A stretch of 64,000 nucleotides of DNA from Bacillota bacterium (GTDB lineage Bacteria > Bacillota > Clostridia > Christensenellales > SZUA-584): the NCBI GenBank assembly GCA_023460085.1, contig JAEWRI010000022.1:62001-126000 (forward strand), written 5' to 3'. The notes under the pieces were generated by a model. It did not search any database. It had not been told where the DNA came from and saw nothing but the letters and a program-made list of their open reading frames with translations. The position numbers and the translations under genes were made by a program. Shown here piece after piece: positions 24,486-33,134 of the stretch. Positions within the stretch are counted from its first letter, which is position 1. Each line of letters begins with the position of its first letter.

Positions 24486-26519
24486 CTAATCCTTCTGCCT
24501 CGGTTTTTTGGCATAATCGCTCATGACATCCTTCAGAATTTCTACGGTTTCCTGTGAATCGGCGAGCTCCTGTTTTAACCGGCTGACCTCCGCTTCCAGC
24601 GCCATCACTCTTACCGACTCCATATCATCCGGCACCCGCTTAATGGGCTTTACATTGTCCGTATTTTTTTTTTGGCGCGCTCCTTTCCCATCGGAAGCAC
24701 GACTGTCCATCGGTATCACCTCTTCTTCAAGATATTGATTGTCCAGATACTCATTATACTTGCCGCGTTTCACATAGTGAGTATGCAGCAGCTCATGTGA
24801 AATATGACTGTTTGGATGCTCGAGAAAACTTTCGTACAGTTTTTTCACCGAGGGATTTTCATGAGATTTTCGCAGGACTTTGCCTTCATCTTCCTGATAA
24901 ATCCCCTTCATGCGCTTAATGCGCACGTCAGGATCTTTGGAGCGCGGCTGCCCTCCGCCCATAATGCACCCGTTCGGACAGCCCATAATCTCGATGAAAT
25001 GATATGGGGACTTCCCTTCCTTAACCTGGTCCATCAATATCTTTGCGCCCGCCAAGCCGGAGGTTACCGCCACCTTGACCACAAAGCCGTCCAGGAATTT
25101 GTATTCAGGCAACGGCTTCTCAATTTTGATATCCGCTTCTTTGATTTGCTCCAACCCGACGATGGGTGTGACATGCAGCCCTTCAAAGGGCAGCTCGCGG
25201 CCCGTAACGATTTCATATACCGTGCGCAGCGCGGCTTCCATGACGCCGCCCGTTACGCCGAATATGTCCGCCGCACCCGTGGAGAGCCCCAGAGGATTAT
25301 CGAATTCACGGTCAGGAAGTGCTTCGAAGTCGATACCGGCCTCGCGTATCATCTGGCCCAACTCTCGCGTCGTCAATACCGCATCTACGTTGGGAACACC
25401 GTTGTTCTTCATTTCGTGCCGGCCGATTTCAAACTTTTTGGCGGTACACGGCATGACGGATACAACATACATATCCTTCGGGTCCACCTTGATTTCCTCG
25501 GCATAGAATGACTTTGCCAGCGCTCCCAGCATCGTATGCGGAGATTTACAGGTCGACAGGTGCTCCAGCAGATCCGGGTAGGTATGCTCAATATACTTTA
25601 TCCAGCCAGGACTGCACGAGGTGATCATGGGCAATGTTGCCTTTCCGCCCGTCAGCGCCGCCTTCGCTCTGGAAAGAAATTCGGTGCCTTCCTCCATAAT
25701 CGTGAGATCCGCGGTAAAATCGGTGTCGAACACATCGTCGAAGCCAAGCGTCTTCAGCGCCATCGCCAACCTGCCCGTCACCTGAGAGCCGGGCTCCATT
25801 CCAAATTCCTCGCCGATAGCGACACGTATGGCAGGCGCTACCTGTACTACACAGCGCTTGGACTTGTCACTGAGCGCGCTCCACACCCTGTCGATATGGC
25901 TGGTGTATCGAAGTGCTCCCACCGGGCATACCACTGTGCATTGCCCGCAGAACACACAGTTCACCGATCCCAGCGGTAATTCCATCGGCGGTGCGATAAC
26001 GGTTTTGAAGCCGCGATGCTGGGCATTCAGTACGCCGGTGCCCTGTATCTGGTTGCATACGGTCACACAGCGCCTGCAAAGAACGCATTTGCTCATGTTT
26101 CGCGTAATGGAAACGGAAACATCCAGACCGCGATCGTTGTGCTCCCCTTCGAAGCGGGTCTTTTCCACCCCAAGGGTCTTGCCCAGCTCCTGCAGCTCGC
26201 AGGTCTGGTTACGCACGCACGAGAGGCAGTCCTTGTCATGATCGGAGAGCAGCAGTTCATACAGCACCCGCCGCGCATCGCGCACTTTCTTGGTATTGGT
26301 ATGCACCACCATGCCTTCGGACACCTTGGCAAGGCACGACGCTTGCAAGGTTTTGGCGCCCTCCACCTCCACCACGCAGATGCGGCAAGAACCGAATTGG
26401 TGTACTCCGCTCAGATAGCACAGATTGGGGATTTGGATTCCTGCGCTTTTAGCAGCTTCCATGATGGTGGTATCCTCCGGCACCGTTATGGCAATACCGT
26501 TTATCGTCAGATTGACCAT
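24486..26519 (-). CDS. hydA: NADH-dependent [FeFe]-hydrogenase catalytic subunit (group A3/A6 type)
   Basis: Catalytic subunit of a HydABC hydrogenase that couples NADH, and in characterised relatives reduced ferredoxin, to hydrogen evolution. 677 residues. N-terminal 2Fe-2S domain (CYLSGVHQFGSCRICVVEV), His-Cys cluster (DHDKDCLSC), and two 4Fe-4S motifs (CVLCRRCVTVC, CVFCGQCTVVCP). The H-cluster motifs are TSCSPGW, MPCTAKKFE and MGCPNGCIMGGGQP. After LHTHYVKR the protein continues for about 100 residues: a basic linker and a predicted coiled coil (MALEAEVSRLKQELADSQET). Last gene of the hydC-hydB-hydA operon; AGGAGG before the ATG. Confidence 0.95.
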   Translation of the reverse strand: MVNLTINGIAITVPEDTTIMEAAKSAGIQIPNLCYLSGVHQFGSCRICVVEVEGAKTLQASCLAKVSEGMVVHTNTKKVRDARRVLYELLLSDHDKDCLSCVRNQTCELQELGKTLGVEKTRFEGEHNDRGLDVSVSITRNMSKCVLCRRCVTVCNQIQGTGVLNAQHRGFKTVIAPPMELPLGSVNCVFCGQCTVVCPVGALRYTSHIDRVWSALSDKSKRCVVQVAPAIRVAIGEEFGMEPGSQVTGRLAMALKTLGFDDVFDTDFTADLTIMEEGTEFLSRAKAALTGGKATLPMITSCSPGWIKYIEHTYPDLLEHLSTCKSPHTMLGALAKSFYAEEIKVDPKDMYVVSVMPCTAKKFEIGRHEMKNNGVPNVDAVLTTRELGQMIREAGIDFEALPDREFDNPLGLSTGAADIFGVTGGVMEAALRTVYEIVTGRELPFEGLHVTPIVGLEQIKEADIKIEKPLPEYKFLDGFVVKVAVTSGLAGAKILMDQVKEGKSPYHFIEIMGCPNGCIMGGGQPRSKDPDVRIKRMKGIYQEDEGKVLRKSHENPSVKKLYESFLEHPNSHISHELLHTHYVKRGKYNEYLDNQYLEEEVIPMDSRASDGKGARQKKNTDNVKPIKRVPDDMESVRVMALEAEVSRLKQELADSQETVEILKDVMSDYAKKPRQKD

Positions 26520-26525
26520 GCTCCG

Positions 26526-29500
26526 CTACCTCCTTTCGCAATGCAGACAACGCATGGCTTCCGCCATCGCGTTGAGCTTGTGGTATCCTTGTACCACCTC
26601 GTCGAAAGAATACCTTCGCGCCTCGGAATCCAGCTTTTCAAGCGGGAAGCGCTTGTGCGCGATGATCTCATCTTCGTCCGAAATCTCCGGGATATCGATA
26701 GGTTCGCCTTTGTTCAGTTTGCCTTTTCCGCCCAGGTATTTGTCGATGGATACGGCAGCTTTCTTGCCATCCGCAATCGCCTGTATAACCGTATCCGGAC
26801 CGCGTACCACGTCACCGCCTGCAAACACGCCCTCCATGGTGGTCATCTGCGTATCATCCTGAAGCAGGAAGGTGCCCCACGGCGTAAGGCCTATTTCATC
26901 CTTGCTGATGAACGGGAAGTCGGCGTACTGGCTGACAGCCGGTATCACCATATCAAAATCCATCAGATGATTGGAGCCTTCGACAAGCACCGATTTGCGA
27001 CGCCCCGAGCTGTCGAATTCACCCAGTTCCATGTTTACGCATTCCACCTTGGCGACATGGCCGTCCGCACCCGCAATGAAACGCACTGGCGCAACGAGCG
27101 GGATGATCTCAATGCCTTCCTCGATGGCTTCATGTATTTCGCCTTCCAGCGCAGGCATGGATTCCATCGTGCGGCGGTACAGTATCGTCACCTTCTTGGC
27201 TCCAAGACGAAGCGCAGTACGCGCGGAGTCGATGGCCGTATTTCCTCCTCCAATCACCGCCACATTATCGCCCATCTCGATGGGCTTATGCGTATTGGCT
27301 TTCTTCAGGAAGCGGATACCATGCATCACACCCGGCAGGCTCTCTCCCGGGATATTAACCTTTTGCGGCAGCTGCGTTCCGGTCGCAATATAAATGCAAT
27401 CGTACTTTGCCTTTAAGTCCTTAAACGAGATATCCTTGCCCACCTCGGTATTCAGGTGTATTTTGACACCGGTCTGTTCAATCAGCTTGACCTCATGTTC
27501 CAGCACATCCTTAGGCAACCGGTATTCCGGGATGCCGTAAGCAAGCACGCCACCTGCGGTGTCATGCGACTCAAACACATCCACTTCATAGCCGATGCGC
27601 GCAAGGTAGTAACCGCAGGTAAGCCCCGAAGCGCCCGCGCCGAGTATCGCCACGGTCTTGCCGTTCTTTGGAAACACGATGTCGTGCTTGTAGGTCTTCT
27701 CGTTCTGCAGCGCGTAATCTGCCACAAAGCGTTTGATGTCGCAGATGGCGAGCGCCTCATCCACGCTGCGGCGGCGGCATTTTTTCTCGCAGGGCCGCGT
27801 ACAAATGCGTCCGCAGACCGCCGGAAACGGATTCTCCTGGCGTATGAGATTATAGGCGTCGATAAAGCGCCCGGAAGCGACAAGCGACATATACCCCGGC
27901 ACATTCACGTTCGCAGGGCACGTATTCTCGCACGGTGATATGAACAAGCCGGAGCATACGCCCGCGCGGCAGTACCGGTTGCGGATATGCTCGTCGTATT
28001 CCTCGCGGAAATACTGTATCGTAGACAGCACCGGGTTGGGCGCGGTTTGGCCGAGGCCGCACATGGCGGTTTCCTTAATGGTCTCTCCCAGCTCTATCAG
28101 AAGCTCTACGTCGCCTTCCTCGCCCTCGCCCCGCGTAATGCGCTCAAGTATTTCCAGCATGCGCTTGGTGCCGATGCGGCATGCCACACATTTCCCGCAG
28201 GACTCGTCTTTGATAAAGTCCATGAAGAAGCGAGCCGTATCCACCATGCAGGTGTCCTCATTCATGACGATGAGCCCGCCGGATCCCATGATAGCGCCAA
28301 CCCGCTTCAGTGTCTCATAGTCTGTAGCGACATTCAGATTCTCGGCGGTTACGCAGCCGCCCGAAGGGCCCCCTATCTGTGCCGACTTGAATTTCTTTTT
28401 CTCTCCGGTGCCGCCGCCGATTTCAAATATGATGTCCCCTAAAGGCATGCCGATGGGCACTTCCACAATACCCGTGTTGACGACATCGCCCGCCAGCGCG
28501 AATACCTTGGTTCCTTTGCTTTCACTGGTACCAAACTGGGTGTACCATTCCGCGCCGCGCTCCAGTATCACGGGGATACTGGCGAACGTCTCGACATTAT
28601 TGATAATTGTCGGTTTGCCGAACAGGCCCTTTTGGAACGGGAACGGCGGCTTCTGCTTGGGCTCGCCGCGTTCGCCTTCAATGGAAGCCAGAAGCGCGGT
28701 TTCCTCGCCGCAGACAAACGCGCCCGCGCCGATGCGCAGCTCTATATCAAAGTCAAAGCCGCTGCCGAAAATATCCTCTCCCAGCAGACCGGCCGCGCGG
28801 GCATCCTCCAGAGCTGCCGTCATCCTTTCCACAGCGATGGGATACTCTGCGCGCACATAGATATACCCCTGCGTCGCGCCAATCCCATAACCCCCGATGA
28901 GCATGCCTTCGATAACGGTATGCGGATCACCCTCGATGATGCTCCGATCCATGAAAGCGCCCGGGTCACCTTCATCAGCGTTGCAGACGATGTACTTTTG
29001 TTCGCCCGGCTGCTTCAGCGCCGCTTCCCACTTCACGCCCGTGGGAAAACCTGCGCCTCCGCGGCCTTTAATGCCGGACTGCTTTACTTCTGCCACGACT
29101 TCCGCCGGTTTCATTTCGCAGAGCGCTTTATACGCTGCAAAATACCCTTCGTTCGCGATGTAAGCCCGCACGTCGTCATACTCGATGGCGCCGCAGTTGC
29201 GCAGCGCAATTTTTACCTGATGCTTGAAGAAATTGATATCTTCAATATTGGGAACGTGGCGGTGCAGGGATTGATCCAGAAATGTATAATTCTCAATAAC
29301 CTTTCCACCTTTAATGTGTGCTCGGACAATTTCCTGCGCTTTGGCGGGAGTAAGCTCCGTATAAAAAATCTTGTCAGGCATAACGAGCATTACGGGGCCG
29401 ACTGCGCAGGTACCCATACAGCCCGTCTCGTATACTTTAACCTTTTCTTTCATGCCTATTTTTTCGATTTCGCTCTTTACCGCGTCGCGAATCAACCCGC

Positions 29501-29624
29501 ACCCGGACGATACGCAGCCTGCTCCGCTGCATACATAAATGCGATACTGGTATTTGCTCTGCTCTTCGTTGTATTGTCTCTTAATATCATGCAGCTGCTC
29601 TACAGTTCTTATTTGCTTCTTCAC
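26526..29624 (-). CDS. hydB: HydB/NuoF-like flavoprotein fused to a GltD/NfnB-like FAD-NAD(P)H module
   Basis: 1032 residues from GTG 29624, 8 bp after AGGAGG; an earlier in-frame GTG overlaps that site. Order of domains: thioredoxin-like 2Fe-2S (VCSGAGCVSSGCG, then ETGCMGTCAVGP); NuoF with GRGGAGFPTGVKW and the FMN/NADH fold (about 150-450); 4Fe-4S motif ESCGKCVACRIGTKR; then, from about 560, a glutamate-synthase-small-subunit module with CENTCPANVNVPGY, CGRICTRPCEKKCRR, FAD site GAGASGLTCGYYLAR and second nucleotide site GGGNTAIDSARTALRLGA. Ordinary HydB ends with ferredoxin-like clusters instead. The added module could let the complex exchange electrons with NADPH; this is inference. Confidence 0.9.
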   Translation of the reverse strand: MKKQIRTVEQLHDIKRQYNEEQSKYQYRIYVCSGAGCVSSGCGLIRDAVKSEIEKIGMKEKVKVYETGCMGTCAVGPVMLVMPDKIFYTELTPAKAQEIVRAHIKGGKVIENYTFLDQSLHRHVPNIEDINFFKHQVKIALRNCGAIEYDDVRAYIANEGYFAAYKALCEMKPAEVVAEVKQSGIKGRGGAGFPTGVKWEAALKQPGEQKYIVCNADEGDPGAFMDRSIIEGDPHTVIEGMLIGGYGIGATQGYIYVRAEYPIAVERMTAALEDARAAGLLGEDIFGSGFDFDIELRIGAGAFVCGEETALLASIEGERGEPKQKPPFPFQKGLFGKPTIINNVETFASIPVILERGAEWYTQFGTSESKGTKVFALAGDVVNTGIVEVPIGMPLGDIIFEIGGGTGEKKKFKSAQIGGPSGGCVTAENLNVATDYETLKRVGAIMGSGGLIVMNEDTCMVDTARFFMDFIKDESCGKCVACRIGTKRMLEILERITRGEGEEGDVELLIELGETIKETAMCGLGQTAPNPVLSTIQYFREEYDEHIRNRYCRAGVCSGLFISPCENTCPANVNVPGYMSLVASGRFIDAYNLIRQENPFPAVCGRICTRPCEKKCRRRSVDEALAICDIKRFVADYALQNEKTYKHDIVFPKNGKTVAILGAGASGLTCGYYLARIGYEVDVFESHDTAGGVLAYGIPEYRLPKDVLEHEVKLIEQTGVKIHLNTEVGKDISFKDLKAKYDCIYIATGTQLPQKVNIPGESLPGVMHGIRFLKKANTHKPIEMGDNVAVIGGGNTAIDSARTALRLGAKKVTILYRRTMESMPALEGEIHEAIEEGIEIIPLVAPVRFIAGADGHVAKVECVNMELGEFDSSGRRKSVLVEGSNHLMDFDMVIPAVSQYADFPFISKDEIGLTPWGTFLLQDDTQMTTMEGVFAGGDVVRGPDTVIQAIADGKKAAVSIDKYLGGKGKLNKGEPIDIPEISDEDEIIAHKRFPLEKLDSEARRYSFDEVVQGYHKLNAMAEAMRCLHCERR

Positions 29625-29636
29625 CCGGCCCACCTC

Positions 29637-30134
29637 CTATTCGTTATACTTCGAAAGTATTGAATCCAGCTTATTGACATTTACCTGCTTATAGACCACG
29701 CCGTCTATCATCATCGCCGGGGCTAGCCCGCATGCACCGATACAGCGCGCCACCTCGAAGGTGAACTTGCCATCTTCTGTGGTGTCTCCAATGCCGATGT
29801 GCAGCTTCTCCTGTAGCGCTTCCACGATTTTCTTTCCGCCTCGTACATAGCAGGCAGTACCCAGACAAACGCGGATGGTGTGCTTGCCGCGCGGCTGAGT
29901 GGAAAAGAAGGAGTAAAATGTGACGACACCGGATACTTCGGAAAGGGGCTTGCCCATTCCTTCAGCGATGTGGCGTTGCAGGTCCAGCGGAAGGTAGCCG
30001 TAAATCTCCTGCGCCAGGTGGAGTACTTTAATAAGGCTGCCCTCCTTGTTCTTGTAAAGGTCAATGATGCTGTCAATCTCCCCGTACTTGCCGCATTCCT
30101 TGCAGCGGGCTGGGTTTTTCTCTGATACAGGCAT
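29637..30134 (-). CDS. hydC: NuoE/HydC-like 2Fe-2S subunit of the hydrogenase
   Basis: 165 residues. Thioredoxin-like 2Fe-2S protein with ligands in VCLGTACYVRGG and RCIGACGLAPAM. It docks on HydB and passes electrons from NADH. Extra cysteines CKECG near residue 12. Start is ATG 30134 behind GGAGG, not the TTG five codons upstream that forms part of that site. First gene of the hydrogenase operon. Confidence 0.92.
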   Translation of the reverse strand: MPVSEKNPARCKECGKYGEIDSIIDLYKNKEGSLIKVLHLAQEIYGYLPLDLQRHIAEGMGKPLSEVSGVVTFYSFFSTQPRGKHTIRVCLGTACYVRGGKKIVEALQEKLHIGIGDTTEDGKFTFEVARCIGACGLAPAMMIDGVVYKQVNVNKLDSILSKYNE

Positions 30135-30193
30135 GTCGCTTACCTCCAAACTTTATTGGTACGCGGTTGGGTAAATGTTCCCACATAAAAATA

Positions 30194-30211
30194 ATAACAG
30201 ACAGTTGTTAT
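30194..30211. promoter_or_regulatory. Palindrome upstream of the hydrogenase operon
   Basis: ATAACA-GACAGT-TGTTAT, perfect 6-bp arms, about 60 bp upstream of hydC. Could be an operator. The arms are in the opposite order to a Rex box. Confidence 0.3.
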
Positions 30212-30343
30212 AGAAGAATGACAATCCGCTCATAAAATACGATGATGTTAATCCCCTGCAATGTATTTAAGGGAGTTTTTTATATCGATTTTCACATTTC
30301 CATCACAATTTAATCTGCATCGTCACATTTTATTCATGATTGC

Positions 30344-30372
30344 TTGCAAAAAAGCCCATTTTCAATTAGAAT
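30344..30372 (+). promoter_or_regulatory. Promoter of the orphan response regulator
   Basis: TTGCAA and TAGAAT exactly 17 bp apart, 60 bp before the ATG. Confidence 0.55.
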
Positions 30373-30380
30373 TAAAGTAC

Positions 30381-30398
30381 TTGTTAAGACGTTCACAG
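30381..30398 (+). promoter_or_regulatory. Possible Rex (NADH-sensing) operator
   Basis: TTGTTAA-GACG-TTCACAG resembles the Rex consensus TTGT(T/G)AAN4TT(A/C)ACAA. It covers the expected transcript start of the response regulator and lies in the divergent gap with the hydrogenase operon. No rex gene is in the window. Confidence 0.35.
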
Positions 30399-30431
30399 CC
30401 GGGTTTTCAATAACACCTCAGGGGACATGCA

Positions 30432-31106
30432 ATGGAAAATGTTCATCTGTTGGTTGCTGATCCGAAAGCCGAAGACAGAGCGATCATTAAAACCTACTCA
30501 GCCATCGAAGGTTTTGCTGTCGACGAAGCCGCCGACGGTATTATGGCGCTCAAATTACTGCGTCGCAACATATACCATGTTGTGATTATGGACTCCGCCC
30601 TGCCGGAGCTCGACGCGTGGCATGTCTGTCGTCAAATACGAAAAACTTCTGCCACACCCATCATTATGATTTCCGCCAATGCAACCGAAGAGGAACGGCT
30701 TTCCTTTTTCGATATCGGGATTGATGATTTTGTTGCTAAGCCTTTATCCGGAAAGGAATTGCTGGCTCGAATCCGCGTGATGCTGCGCCACAGCGCGCAT
30801 GGCGACTTTGCGCAGCGCCGGATCGTCCACAGCGGACTTTGCATCGACAGCGTTTCGCGCTCTGTATATATTGACGGAGATTCCGTTACGCTTACTCCGC
30901 GTGAGTTCAGTCTGCTGTGCTTCCTTGCGCAAAACCCGGACAAAGCATTTTCCCGGGAGATTATATTGAATGAAGTGTGGGGGGAAGATTTTTTTGGAAC
31001 GGACCGTACAGTGGATACACATATCAAAATGCTTCGCGAGAATATAAAGCCGTATCATCATTTTATCGAAACCGTATGGGGATACGGCTATATCTTCAAA
31101 ACATAA
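30432..31106 (+). CDS. OmpR/PhoB-family response regulator (orphan)
   Basis: 224 residues. Receiver domain 1-120 with phospho-acceptor Asp in YHVVIMDSALPELDAW, Ser/Thr switch in PIIMISANAT and Lys in FVAKPLSGKEL. Winged-helix effector from about 130 (TLTPREFSLLCFLAQNPDKAFSREIIL, RTVDTHIKMLRENI). No histidine kinase lies beside it. It diverges from the hydrogenase operon. Confidence 0.9.
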   Translation: MENVHLLVADPKAEDRAIIKTYSAIEGFAVDEAADGIMALKLLRRNIYHVVIMDSALPELDAWHVCRQIRKTSATPIIMISANATEEERLSFFDIGIDDFVAKPLSGKELLARIRVMLRHSAHGDFAQRRIVHSGLCIDSVSRSVYIDGDSVTLTPREFSLLCFLAQNPDKAFSREIILNEVWGEDFFGTDRTVDTHIKMLRENIKPYHHFIETVWGYGYIFKT

Positions 31107-31239
31107 TACCGAGTTCTAAACAGTTATGTCTACCCTCTTATGCAGCTCTCCACTGCCAAAATATAAATAAAACGCAGCCATTGTCCGACCGCGTCTTGTT
31201 TCATATTGTCTCCCTGTTTATTTCCAGCGGGCTGGCCCT

Positions 31240-32058
31240 TCAACCCTCTTCTACCGATTTAATCACATTTTCCGCGACGCCTTCGATGATATGCTGCACT
31301 TCCGCATCGGCCGGAATGATCCCGTCCTCTCCTATCGTGGCCAAAGACGCCTTCATAGGCAGCTCTCCCAGCACAGGCAACCCCAGCGTGCTGTCCTGCG
31401 CCTCGCCGAAAATATGAATGACCTTGCCGCAATCAGGGCATACCACATAGCTCATATTCTGTACGACCCCCAGCAGTCTGATTTTCAGCGCGCGTATCAT
31501 GTTGACTGCCTTTGTAACGATCATCGAAACCATGTCCTGCGGCACACTGACGATGACCATTCCCGTGATTGGAATCGATTGCATTACCGTCAGCGCGACA
31601 TCACCAGTACCCGGCGGCATATCAATCAACAGATAGTCCAATTCACCCCAAAATACATCCTCCCAGAACTGTTTAACCGTTCCGGATATAATGGGGCCGC
31701 GCCATATTACAGGCTGGTTTTCATCCTCAAGAAGCAGGTTGAGAGACATCACGGTGATGCCTTCGCGCGTTTCCGGAGGTATCAGTCCCATCTCATTCTG
31801 TTCTACGCGCGCATTTCTGACGCCCAACATCCGTGGCATACTGGGGCCGGTAATATCCGCGTCCATTACGCCTACCGAGAATCCCATATGTCGAAGCTGA
31901 CGCGCGAGGAGTGCGGTAACTGTAGACTTACCGACGCCGCCTTTCCCGCTCATTACCCCCACCACGTGCCTCACATTGTTAAACGGGTTGTTTTTAATGG
32001 TGCAGCTGTCCTGGGATTTGCACCGGCCTTTTGACGGGCAATTCTCGCAATCTGCCAA
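31240..32058 (-). CDS. Mrp/NBP35-type iron-sulfur cluster carrier ATPase
   Basis: 272 residues. P-loop ATPase that loads or carries Fe-S clusters. Deviant Walker A GVMSGKGGVGKST near 40, DADITGPSMPRMLG near 70, and IDMPPGTGD (Walker B). N-terminal cysteines CENCPSKGRCKSQDSC give a cluster site, and CPDCGK near 210 corresponds to the CxxC scaffold motif. Start is placed at TTG 32058, 9 bp after AGGAG; the TTG three codons upstream directly abuts that site. Confidence 0.9.
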   Translation of the reverse strand: MADCENCPSKGRCKSQDSCTIKNNPFNNVRHVVGVMSGKGGVGKSTVTALLARQLRHMGFSVGVMDADITGPSMPRMLGVRNARVEQNEMGLIPPETREGITVMSLNLLLEDENQPVIWRGPIISGTVKQFWEDVFWGELDYLLIDMPPGTGDVALTVMQSIPITGMVIVSVPQDMVSMIVTKAVNMIRALKIRLLGVVQNMSYVVCPDCGKVIHIFGEAQDSTLGLPVLGELPMKASLATIGEDGIIPADAEVQHIIEGVAENVIKSVEEG

Positions 32059-32106
32059 TGAACTCAACTCCTTTGATGAACTATATTCAGTAAGCTTGAA
32101 AACATT

Positions 32107-33048
32107 CTACTCTGCGGCTTCTGCCGATTGTCGCGTAAGTACTCTTTTTCCTACCCTGTCCATCATCCATGCAATAATAAACCCAATCACGAAGCATCCG
32201 GCCCATAACAGTATGGTCGTAACATCGCTGGTATAGACAATGCCCACGACTTCGCCGCTTGCGCCAAGGTTCCCCGAAGCCGGAAGAATAATGCCAATCG
32301 TAGACGCGATGACAAAACCCAGCACGGCATGGTATGCGGAGGAATAATGCTTGTCAAACATATAGTTGATGGAGCGCGCCGTCAACAGGATTACAAGCGC
32401 TATCCCTACTGCCATAGGTGCCAATACTTCCAGCGAAAAGTGAGAAATGCCATCCGTCATGGTCTGATACAACCCTAAAAACAGCAGTATCGATGATGAA
32501 CTTAGGCCGGGTATCACGAGGCTCAATCCCCACAACACCCCGCAGAGCAGGTACCACCAGAGATTTGGCTGTATATTGCTGATGCGGGCACCGTACTGGA
32601 GAAACACAAGCAGCGAAAGTATAAGCACCATGCTGACGCCCAGCGAAATCCACGATTTATATGTGCGCCCCTGCTTTCCTGCTTCCCGGAAAAGCTGCGG
32701 CATCATTCCCATAATCAACCCAAAAAATAACCATGTCCCCATGCTGGACATATAGGAATTCTCAAATAACCTGCTGAGTACTTTAGCGAACAAATAAAAG
32801 CCTATTCCCCAGCCAATCAGTACGGGCAGCAGCAAAAAAAAGTATTTTTTAAACGTTCGGATGGGATGAGCAAGCAGCGCCATCATAGGCTGATAAATAC
32901 CAAATACCGCACAAAGAACACCGCCGCTGATGCCCGGCAGTATCGCGCCGCCTCCGATGAGCGCCCCCTGCAGCACCCGAAAAAGCCATTTCGACACGAT
33001 CTTGCGGGATATGGCATTGCGTTTGGCGTCGGTATTCGTATCGGTCAT
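32107..33048 (-). CDS. DUF368 family membrane protein
   Basis: 313 residues from ATG 33048 behind GAGGGGG. The family signature GALIGGGAILPGISGGVLCAVFG occurs near residue 30, and a second PGLSSSSILLFLGLY repeat near 190. About eight hydrophobic helices. Bacterial members are linked to undecaprenyl-phosphate recycling (PopT/UptA-related families); which role applies here cannot be decided from sequence. A hydrophilic, basic N-terminus precedes the first helix. Confidence 0.85.
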   Translation of the reverse strand: MTDTNTDAKRNAISRKIVSKWLFRVLQGALIGGGAILPGISGGVLCAVFGIYQPMMALLAHPIRTFKKYFFLLLPVLIGWGIGFYLFAKVLSRLFENSYMSSMGTWLFFGLIMGMMPQLFREAGKQGRTYKSWISLGVSMVLILSLLVFLQYGARISNIQPNLWWYLLCGVLWGLSLVIPGLSSSSILLFLGLYQTMTDGISHFSLEVLAPMAVGIALVILLTARSINYMFDKHYSSAYHAVLGFVIASTIGIILPASGNLGASGEVVGIVYTSDVTTILLWAGCFVIGFIIAWMMDRVGKRVLTRQSAEAAE

Positions 33049-33134
33049 TGATAGCCCCCTCATTTGTCGTCGCTGGTACAAGCGCCCAAGGGCATTATAA
33101 CAATATCAAACGCCGTGCGTCAATGAAAAGGCGG

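Noticed and set aside
30194..30211. Palindrome upstream of hydC as a Rex box
   Set aside because: Arms are ATAACA...TGTTAT, inverted relative to TTGTTA...TAACAA; kept only as an unspecified palindrome.
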